A DNA stretch of 64,000 nt, from the NCBI GenBank assembly GCA_037102815.1, contig BTPP01000008.1, forward strand, positions 2,170,001 through 2,234,000. The letters run 5' to 3'. Below the pieces are notes generated by a model. That model was given only the letters and a program-made list of their open reading frames with translations, did not search any database and was not told where the DNA came from. The translations under genes and the position numbers were made by a program. Each line of letters opens with the position of its first letter. Position 1 is the stretch's first letter. Origin of the DNA: Neurospora intermedia. Its lineage: Eukaryota; Ascomycota; Sordariomycetes; Sordariales; Sordariaceae. This document shows, piece after piece, positions 56,615-64,000 of the stretch.

Positions 56615-57747
56615 TGAGGAGGAGGTACCCTGGAGGGGAACTGAACCGTTGGCGCTATAGAGGTAGTTGGGGCAGTTTCATTGGGGGACGGCAATGTCTT
56701 GGTGTGGTGCTGTTAGTGCACTTTGGGCCTTGAATGGTAGGTTCTAACAGACTGAGACAATGGAATGGAATCGCCACGGTATTAGTTCTTGGTCATTAGG
56801 TAGGTAAAGGCAGGTATAGATCAAGCAAGAGCTGGCAATTGTATAAATTGGAAGAAAAGGTATTCACATGCAAAAGGGAGCAGCAGTCTCTCAAATTAAA
56901 GGCACATTGAAGGAAATCCCCCAACTTTGTATTTCCCAAATTTGAGCGGTCAAGCTGCTGCACAAGGAAGGAGAAGTGCGGCGTGGAGCTGCCTTCCCTT
57001 CCATTACATCCGGCGGACGCTCTTACTTCCACTTCTGGAAGTACCTGACATGTCTTTTGCACATGTGTACCTACATAGGGGTTGTAGGTATATTTATAAC
57101 CTGCCAACGGTCAAAAGTACCTTTCTGTCCAAATGCAGGTTGTGGTGATTGCTTTCATATCAGCCCGAGATAACGACAATCATGCAAGAAACCAAGAACC
57201 TTGCTGACCTCTTACTCTAACTACACAGTACAAGTACACTACGCCAAAAAGGACAGCTTGAGCTTGGACGCGTCAAGTTCCCTTCCCTTGCGACGTCGTG
57301 GGGCCCCGCTGTTTGTAGTGTTAAGGGGGCCAGGTCGGCCAGGGTTAAAAGTGTGGTACTTTGCTAGGGTTGGGTGTGTCATCAATTACTTCCGGTCGAC
57401 TCTCGAACTTCCCTTCCTAGGTAGTGATTGACGTTTATGTATTGAGGTACTGTGGAATTAATGAATGTCTTCTCATTAAGGTACATGACCATGTTTCAAA
57501 GCCATTCATTATTCCAAGTTGTAGAAGTTGAAGTGAACATGAAAAACATGCGAACAACCACAAAGTTACAGCCCCTTATCTTATCACCCTCTCCAGTCCC
57601 GTCCCGCTCACTAACACAGGAACCAATTCAGGTGGTCCACATTCGGCAACTCCCATTCCCCTTCCTACTCCCATCCTTCCATCTTCACTACCTCTCATTC
57701 ACCATCAGACCGCCAGTACCTCACCACCCAAAACACTCTTGATCAAA
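56615..57747. promoter_or_regulatory. Divergent promoter region, mannosidase and atg-10
   Basis: 1133 bases between two divergent start codons. A CCTAGGTAG-like site occurs near 57416. Short frames exist but none has coding character. The strip just before the atg-10 ATG is rich in CCT and CATC, typical of fungal leaders. Confidence 0.55.
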
Positions 57748-58832
57748 ATGTACTCCCAGGAAATCCAAAACTACCCGCACCTCACCCCCTCCGAATTCGC
57801 CGAGGCCGCCCACCACCTCGACCGGCGCTACAGCCAAGCGACCCTCGGCCCGCTCCGGCGCCAATGGAAGCTGCGCGTGCGCTCGGCGCTCAACACCCAC
57901 TTTGTCTCTCCTTCTGATCCCGAATACAGCACTTTTATCCAAATCACTAGACCGCTGGAGGTCAATTTGGATGATGATGGGTTATCCGAGTTTTTGGATA
58001 ATTTGAGTTTTGAGGGGCCAGCAGCAGCGGTAAGGGATGAGGGGTTGGGGATGGTTGGTGTGAGTGAGGGGATGGAGGTTGAGGATGATGATGAGGTATG
58101 TTCATGGCCCCGTGTGAAGTGGGAAGGGGGTGGGAGATGCTGATATGTGGTTTACTGGGGGAAAAAAAAAGGCCATGGTCTTGCCTTCAAAACAACAGCA
58201 GCAAAAGACAAGTTATGGCTACGTCACATACGAAATACACCTTCACCCGACATATCAAGCGCCTTGTCTGTGGTTTTCACTCAATGGACTGCCTGCGGAT
58301 GAACCAGCCTTCAACATTGACACCGTCTTTCGACGTATCGTACCCGATCAGTTCAAAGATGGACTTCGCCGCGCGGGTTCCGTGGGTGGTATCTCAGCTG
58401 ATGTAAGTCTTCTCATCTCATCTCATCTCGTTCTTTGTATTTGTGTCTTGCGATTTGGGTGGGTTCAATCTTGTCGCTGTTGGAAACACCAAAAAGTTAA
58501 CTAGGGCTGAACTCCTTTTCTCGCTCTTTGTGACTTTGTTGTGAAACATATAAGATATGAGATATGAGAAGAAGAAGAGAGAGAGAAAAAAAAGGTGCCT
58601 ATACTAACACACGAATGTCCCTTCTTTTGAATTATTTCGGCCAAACAAACAGTATCATCCCATCACAGGCCTTCCCACCTTCTTCGTCCACCCATGTCTC
58701 CTCGGCGAGGCCATGTCGACCTTTGACAATGTCTCGATCGAGAACTACCTGATGGTTTGGCTTGGACTCGTCGGCGGCTGTGTCAGCCTTTGGATCCCCA
58801 AGGAAATGGCCTTGGAGCCTTCTTCCGCCTGA
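57748..58832 (+). CDS. atg-10: Autophagy E2-like enzyme Atg10
   Basis: Exons are 57748..58095, 58172..58402 and 58653..58832, 252 residues. Atg10 is the E2-like enzyme that conjugates Atg12 to Atg5 during autophagosome formation, in the cytosol. The C-terminal segment YHPITGLPTFFVHPC carries the family's His-Pro-Cys active site, with Cys208 as the predicted thioester cysteine; in most relatives the motif reads HPCxT, here it is HPCLL. The strand pair SYGYVTYEIHLHPTYQAPCLWF is the typical core before it, and NYLMVWLGLVGGCVSLWIP closes the fold. Residues 85-116 are acidic. The last intron (250 nt) is longer than its neighbours but has a TACTAAC branch. The gene is convergent with U2B'', 177 bases apart. 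Confidence 0.87.
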
Positions 58833-59009
58833 AGGAAGTGGGAGTAGCGCGGTGTATGTTGTACATGCAGCTAGCGGCGCGGTCTGCATTATCCTTCGAG
58901 AGGGCGATTTTTTTGTCCATCCGCTTCATTGCGCCTTCATTTTCGTCATCCTTCCCACCGCGAGCTGGTATCTTGAACAGGAAGCAAATGCCATAGTGGT
59001 GGACACCCA

Positions 59010-59670
59010 TCAATCCTCGTCGCTGTCTTCCTCCATAGCAACATCCGAATCGCTCTCCTCCTCTTCTTCCTCCTCCTCGCGTGGCCGCTTCGTTCCCCGG
59101 TTTTCCTCTGCCGGTGTGGTTGTCTCCGTCCCGGGAGGCTTGGCTGGCGAACCTTGTGGTGCTGGACTCTCGGTATTCGTAGTAGGGGCGCCTGGTACTG
59201 GGGCACTGAAGATGCTCTGTTGAACGGTGGTGAGGGCTACGGCAGCGGCGGCCTTGGGTGGCACAAGAGTACCGTCGAGTTTGGCGATGATGTTGGAGCG
59301 ACCCTTGGCGTAGGTAATTTTCTAGTCAAACCCGAGTTAGCATGTGAAGAGCTACCGCTAAAATATTCACCCTGAGAAGACCTACCATTTTCCTGCCCAG
59401 AAACTCCATGCCGTCAAGTGACCTCATGGCTTGTGTTGCTGTCTGAATGTCCCGGTAGACAATGTGTGCTTGCCCGCGCATCTTCATGGTCTTGAGAGCG
59501 ACGACATCGAGGACAGGACCGTAGGTGGAGAAGAGCATGTATAGTGCTGTGCGAAGGTCGTCCTTCTGGATCTTGGCTGAGGGGAGGTTCGTGACGTAGA
59601 GAGTCTGGTTTGGCGGGTTCGAGACCACCTTTTGGGGGAGGCCCGCGGGGGGAGCAATACGCGTAGCCAT
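59010..59670 (-). CDS. U2 snRNP protein B'' (U1A/U2B''/SNF family)
   Basis: Minus-strand exons are 59670..59386 and 59321..59010, 198 residues, with a 64-nt intron (GTAGGT donor, GCTAAC branch, CTAG acceptor). One N-terminal RNA recognition motif is present: RNP2 is TLYVTNL and RNP1 lies in MRGQAHIVYRD; the loop LPSAKIQKDDLRTALYMLFS is diagnostic of the U1A/U2B'' group. The splice falls between GRKM and KITYAKGRS, an expected strand. The C-terminal half is Ala/Pro-rich, then a basic patch (KRPREEEE) and a long Glu/Asp tail; the second RRM of animal U1A/U2B'' is absent, as in yeast Msl1. It binds stem-loop IV of U2 snRNA in the spliceosome. Start codon 59670 is the first ATG and gives the expected N-terminus. 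Confidence 0.93.
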
Positions 59671-60309
59671 TGCCGCGTAGGAATTCGGGAGTTGATGCTG
59701 TTGTTATTTGTATGAAGCAGGCTGTTAATTGTCGCGTAGATTTTCGGTATATCGTAGGCGCCTCGTGGTAGGGGTAAATGTCGTCAATCGTCTTGTTGTC
59801 GTCGCTTGGATGTATGATGTTCAGTGTTCAATCATGAATTTAAGTCGCGGCGCATGCGACGTCGACAATTCAGTTGTTGCTGGTCCAAAAATTGGAGACA
59901 GCGGCCGGCCAGCCTACGAACAATCGGTACAAACCCCATGGGCGTGGGTGCAGCTTGTAGCGGAGGTCCAGTTCCAGGTGAATCACACCCGGCCGGCAGC
60001 ACTCTTGGCGGCGTCACCCACCCGCAGCCAACCCCACCACGCTGCCGCAACGGTGCCCCTGGAGCCTGGCGGTCTGACCTCATTTCAGGCGTCCAGCCCG
60101 CTGTAGTTACGGAGCTCTCCCGCTCCCCGTTCCCGCCCGGGCACAGCTTCCCCTTTCCACTTCCACTTACAACATCCGGCTCCGACAACACCGAACCACC
60201 CAAGACATAACTCTCCGTCATCGCCGTCCCCGATTCCGAGCGCGGTAGTAGAGAGCTATACTCCTATCGCATACCTTGTTTCTACACTACACCAACCCAA
60301 CAACTCACA
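59671..60309. promoter_or_regulatory. Divergent promoter region, U2B'' and ARPC1
   Basis: 639 bases between divergent starts. Several GGCCGGCC-like and CCGGGC sites occur from 59900 to 60150. The ARPC1 leader just before 60310 is CA-rich (CAACAACTCACA). Frames within it on both strands look like composition artefacts. Confidence 0.55.
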
Positions 60310-61581
60310 ATGGCTGCTCCCGAGGTCCACCATCTCTTCCACCACCCCATCGCCGACCACTCCTTCTCGGCCGATCGCCAGACCTTGGCCATTGCCCGCG
60401 ACACCCAGGTCGAGCTCTACGGCAGAGTCGGCAATGCCTTCAAGCTCAAGGATGAGCTCAAGGGCCACGACAAGCTTGTCACCAGCGTCGACATTGCTCC
60501 CAACACCGGGCGCATTGTGACCTGCTCTCAAGGTAGGCCCCCCTTACGCAACCCAGGCACCCCATAATTCCACCATCACAGCCAACTAAACTAACAACCA
60601 CCCCAACTCACAGACCGCAACGCCCTCGTCTGGGAACCCTCCCCCACCGGCTACAAGCCCACCCTCGTGCTCCTCCGCATCTCCCGCGCCGCCACCTTCG
60701 TCCGCTGGTCTCCCTCGGAAGCCAAGTTCGCCGTCGGCTCCGGTGACCGCGTCATCGCCATCTGCTACTTCGAGGAGGAAAACGACTGGTGGGTATCCAA
60801 GCACCTGAAGAAGCCGATCCGGTCCACCATCACCTCCGTCGCCTGGCACCCCAACAGCGTTCTTCTCGCCGCCGGTTCCACCGATGCCCACGCCCGCGTC
60901 TTTTCTGCCTTCATCAAGGGCACCGACCAGCGCCCCGAGCCGAGCCCTTGGGGTGAGAGATTGCCTTTCAACACGGTCTGCGGCGAGTTCCTGAATAACT
61001 CTGCCGGATGGGTGCATTCCGTTGCTTTCAGCCCGAGCGGCGACGCTCTGGCGTTTGCGGCGCATGACTCCTCCATCACCGTCGTCTACCCGTCTGCGCC
61101 CGAGCAGCCGCCCAAGGCGGTGATCAGCATCAACACGCAGCTTTTGCCCTTTATGAGCCTCTTCTGGAACGGAGAGACCGAGATCATTGCTGCGGGCTAC
61201 GATTGCGAGGCCTTCCGCTTCCAGGGTGGCGAGCAGGGGTGGCAGTTGGCAGGCACGCTGGAGAAGGCCAAGGCCGGAGGAAGACCGGGTCTTGGTGACG
61301 AGGATAGGGAGGAGTCTGCGCTGAACATGTTCAAGCAGATGGATCTGAAGGGTAAGGTCAGCAAGGATGATACCATGTTGAAGACGGTGCATCAGAATAC
61401 GGTCACTATGTTGAGGCCCTTTGAGGAGAGTGGTGGACGTGTGACCAAGTTCAGTTGTAAGTGTTCCCCATTCCCTTTCGTGGTTCACATACTTGCATAT
61501 GGTTTCAGGAATAATAATTAATGCTAACTTGACACAACAGCGAGCGGTGTCGACGGCAGAGTCGTCATCTGGCACACCTAG
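60310..61581 (+). CDS. arpc1: Arp2/3 complex subunit 1 (ARPC1/p41, yeast Arc40)
   Basis: Exons are 60310..60532, 60614..61456 and 61541..61581, 368 residues, matching the family's length of about 370-380. ARPC1 is the WD40 subunit of the Arp2/3 complex, which nucleates branched actin at endocytic patches and growing tips. WD-type blades are visible: FSADRQTLAIARDTQVELYG, LVTSVDIAPNTGRIVTCSQD, FVRWSPSEAKFAVGSGDRVI, SVAWHPNSVLLAAGSTDAHA and GWVHSVAFSPSGDALAFAAH. The insertion after the sixth blade (ALNMFKQMDLKG) is the family's distinctive segment that contacts the branch. The protein ends SGVDGRVVIWHT, with the last 13 codons in a 41-nt exon. Start 60310 (CACAATGGC) is a strong context. Confidence 0.97.
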
Positions 61582-62309
61582 ATTTCCCCCGATAAAAGAG
61601 GGTATAGCCGCACACCTCTGGAAGCAAAAAGCCAAGCAAGCGAAGCGTAACAGTTAATGTTAATAGAGCAAGAGTGAATGGCTGGCAATGAATCAGATTC
61701 AAAAGCAAGATCGATCATTGTCAGTTGAGCGGGTAACTTTCCCGGTCTTTGATCTCTGCCCTATCCGTGTTTCCCAGTATCCGCGAAAGTGATTGATTGC
61801 CCACCATTGTATAGAGAACTATCATGTCACTTGTCAACAGTGAGCTATCCGTTTGTCATGACCGCCCGACCGATGCCGCAAGATATGTATGTGTGAATCA
61901 GACACACAGTCAACACAAATACAGGTATATGCATACATACAAAGCGATTCATTTACTACCGATCGTGGCTTGCCGGACGCATTCCGATTTGCAGGAGGCT
62001 TGTTGATGACTTCCATAAAAGGCTTGTAAGAGAACTACTAACTGGCAGCAGGAGAAATGCATGTTGACATTCATATCCATAGGTATCATTGTGTTGTGCA
62101 TGTCAATCATTTATTCCATGTCCTTTCGCTCCCCATCCAGACCGTAGCTTCAAAAGCACTTAACCATAAGTAATCAGCCGTCCGTCCGTCACTCCGTCCC
62201 TTTCAGCTATCCAAACAACTCAACCTACCTCGCTTTGCCTCCATCTTCCCTACCTACTTTCTATGATTTGAAAAGCAGCATCACAAGCCAAACAACAACA
62301 AATTGAGCC
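61582..62309. other. Intergenic, ARPC1 3' region and promoter of the next gene
   Basis: Both flanking genes are on the plus strand. A TTG/CAT-rich stretch (61900-62120) and a leader rich in CCT and ACC precede the ATG at 62310. A repeated CCGTCCGTCC strip occurs at about 62180-62200. No gene is seen. Confidence 0.6.
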
Positions 62310-64000
62310 ATGGATCACAACAATTACCACCAGCCATTTAACCACCTTCAGCACCCTCTGTACTTTAAACCCCAATCTCCAGTTCATGCTCCTCCTGCTC
62401 CTGGTCGTCCAGAGCCAGAGAAACCAAAAGACTACCAGCACTACGCTCCCGCATCACCAAGCGATTTTATTTACAACACTTCTGCCAACGGCACCGCCAA
62501 CGCCACAGCTAACACCGCAGCAAGCACTAGCATCTTTGATCGTCCATCCCGCCCTTCATCTTCTTTTCCTTTTTCTTCTCGTTCTTTATTCTCCATTTTT
62601 AACGACGAGTCGGGATTTGGTTATCCGCCAGCGGAAGTAGAATACAGCGGCGACGGCGGCGGCGGCGGCCCTTCTACTGGGGCAGTGAAGCGATCGTTTT
62701 TGGATTACTTGGAGGTACCTGGGGTACCGGCATCAAGTCTACCGGCATCAAGTCTATCAAAACCCAGGCTACCGAAACCAAGTCTACCACAACCAAGTCT
62801 ACCACAACCAAGTCTACCACAACCAGCACCAGGTTTCGAGGAGCATCGACGTCAGCGGCAGTCAATGATGAACGTGGGGCCGGGGCCGTCAAAATCGATA
62901 CCCCCTGCGTTGTTGTTGGGTGGTGGTGAAAGAGGGAGTAATGCTAGTTCCAGTGAGGAGACAGTGGTGGTGATTAAGCGGGAGGAGGAGGAGGAGGAGG
63001 GATCGTCAAGTCCGGTTCCTTGGGTGTCGATACCGCTAGGGCAGAGGGTGAAGAGGTGGGAACCGCGGGTGACACAGGGAGAACAGGCAGAACAGGGAAA
63101 GCAGGTGGAAGGAGTCGTAGTGGGGGATGGGGTGGGAGATGGGGTGGGGTACGTGCGCCTGGGGATGGAGAAGAGTGGGATCAGTGATAGTAAGCACTGG
63201 GAAGAAAAGGGGGATGGGGTGGTAGAGAGGGTTGTGATGCCACCGACGGTGCAAAGTATAGGTGGGGGTGTGGGCGGCATGGAAACGGGAATGCGAATGG
63301 AACCAACGATAATGCCAAAGATGGGCCTGTTCAAACCCATCAGGTGGGATGGACCGTCTTCTTCGAGGTCGAAGACTAAAGCGAGGAGAGTTCGTGCTTG
63401 GGAAACCTTGGAAGAAGATTATGGAAATGTTCATCTCCGACGAACTCTTGGAACTCAAAACGGAAACGGAAATGGAAACGAAAACAGCAACAGAAACCGA
63501 AACGACGAAACCGAAGACGAAAAGGTTTCTGACGCCCCCATCTCTCCCCACTCTTGCTCTCCAAAGAGACTCAAGACCTCCTCCCAATCAGGATACACCT
63601 TTCGTCCAGGTCCAGATCCAGCAGAAACAAAAACAGACACCGAAATAAAACAAGAACCAAGCCTCTCACCTCCACCATCCGCTGTTTTTGCTCAGATTCC
63701 CATGTATGATTCCTTCGATTCCGTCCCAAGCAACAACAGTGGATATGAATCCTCCAGTCGATATGACGATTCTCTTTCCTCGCGAAGTATCAGCCCTTTT
63801 ACTCGGGTTCCGACACCTCGTCGTGTGCTGTTCACTACTACTACTACTCCGAACCGAATCATGACTGGAACTGGAACTAGAGAAACTACCCAGCCTTCAC
63901 TAAGGGCGGTGAGTAAGCAGTTGAAGAAGAGGAATCGGGAGATGGCGCTGGGTCAGGGTCGGGAGGACACGCGAGAACGGAGTCGTGAACCAAGAAAGAA
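62310..64000 (+). CDS. Orphan low-complexity protein, 3' end beyond the window
   Basis: The ATG at 62310 (GAGCCATGG) opens 563 codons without a stop to the right edge. No recognisable domain is present. N-terminal residues 1-110 are Pro/Ser/Asn/Ala-rich; four SLPQP-like pentads sit near residues 155-175; a Glu run (KREEEEEEG) lies near 220; the middle is Gly/Val-rich; then an Asn/Glu run of the NGNGNENSNRN type. A basic-acidic stretch with SPHSCSPKRLKTSSQ could be a nuclear localisation signal, followed by SxxSRSISP-type Ser-rich sequence. This looks like a disordered, probably nuclear or scaffold protein. Donor-like GTAAGC (63190) and GTGAGT (63910) sites occur, so introns are possible and the reading frame shown is a minimal reading. 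Codon composition resembles the neighbouring genes. Confidence 0.65.
   Translation, partial: MDHNNYHQPFNHLQHPLYFKPQSPVHAPPAPGRPEPEKPKDYQHYAPASPSDFIYNTSANGTANATANTAASTSIFDRPSRPSSSFPFSSRSLFSIFNDESGFGYPPAEVEYSGDGGGGGPSTGAVKRSFLDYLEVPGVPASSLPASSLSKPRLPKPSLPQPSLPQPSLPQPAPGFEEHRRQRQSMMNVGPGPSKSIPPALLLGGGERGSNASSSEETVVVIKREEEEEEGSSSPVPWVSIPLGQRVKRWEPRVTQGEQAEQGKQVEGVVVGDGVGDGVGYVRLGMEKSGISDSKHWEEKGDGVVERVVMPPTVQSIGGGVGGMETGMRMEPTIMPKMGLFKPIRWDGPSSSRSKTKARRVRAWETLEEDYGNVHLRRTLGTQNGNGNGNENSNRNRNDETEDEKVSDAPISPHSCSPKRLKTSSQSGYTFRPGPDPAETKTDTEIKQEPSLSPPPSAVFAQIPMYDSFDSVPSNNSGYESSSRYDDSLSSRSISPFTRVPTPRRVLFTTTTTPNRIMTGTGTRETTQPSLRAVSKQLKKRNREMALGQGREDTRERSREPRK

Noticed and set aside
60586-61635. Long frame antisense to the Arp2/3 subunit gene, 349 codons
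   Set aside because: It lies opposite a confident WD40 gene, has no domain, and its length follows from the GC-biased codons of that gene.

Overview
The window is nuclear DNA of a filamentous ascomycete, most likely a Neurospora or close Sordariales relative. The genes carry short introns (about 55-250 nt) with GTRNGT-like donors, CTRAY branch points and YAG acceptors. The gene content also fits: a VelB/VE-2 velvet regulator, a giant Leashin/involucrin-repeat-like protein, a Zn2Cys6 regulator rich in Gln/His/Gly/Asn tracts, a class I alpha-mannosidase and many low-complexity protein segments. Thirteen protein-coding genes are supported. Two are cut by the window ends: the giant repeat protein on the left and an orphan reading frame on the right. 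I found no convincing tRNA, rRNA or CRISPR.

Layout, left to right. Positions 1-11363 (+) hold the 3' part of a gene for a giant acidic repeat protein with a C-terminal coiled coil and a conserved C-terminal domain. Three minus-strand genes follow: an uncharacterised three-exon gene (12934-13970), a 1420-residue Zn2Cys6 transcription factor (14552-19119) with about 4.2 kb of gene-free DNA upstream, and a predicted mitochondrial helical protein (23287-26922). Uroporphyrinogen decarboxylase (27782-29109, +) is divergent from the last. Minus-strand genes for a GNAT acetyltransferase (29213-30629) and a DUF3602/Par32-like protein (31675-32365) come next. About 10 kb without a convincing gene then leads to the six-exon velvet gene ve-2/velB (42541-44488, +).

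The right third is gene-dense: Cdc6/Cdc18 (46690-48831, -), molybdenum cofactor sulfurase (50080-52893, +), GH47 alpha-1,2-mannosidase (54120-56614, -), Atg10 (57748-58832, +), U2 snRNP B'' (59010-59670, -), Arp2/3 subunit ARPC1 (60310-61581, +) and an orphan frame open to the window end (62310-64000, +). A 498-bp AT-rich element with terminal inverted repeats lies between the divergent cdc6 and molybdenum cofactor sulfurase genes.

The genes do not form one pathway; this is ordinary fungal chromosome with housekeeping genes (heme synthesis, replication licensing, splicing, actin nucleation, autophagy, glycan trimming, molybdoenzyme maturation) beside hyphal and developmental regulators. The most unusual items are the two alternating motif arrays in the giant protein, the inverted-repeat element in a divergent promoter, unusual 5' coding extensions at the acetyltransferase and uroporphyrinogen decarboxylase genes, the long gene-free DNA upstream of ve-2 with a 36-G run, and a long cytosolic amphipathic tail on the mannosidase.
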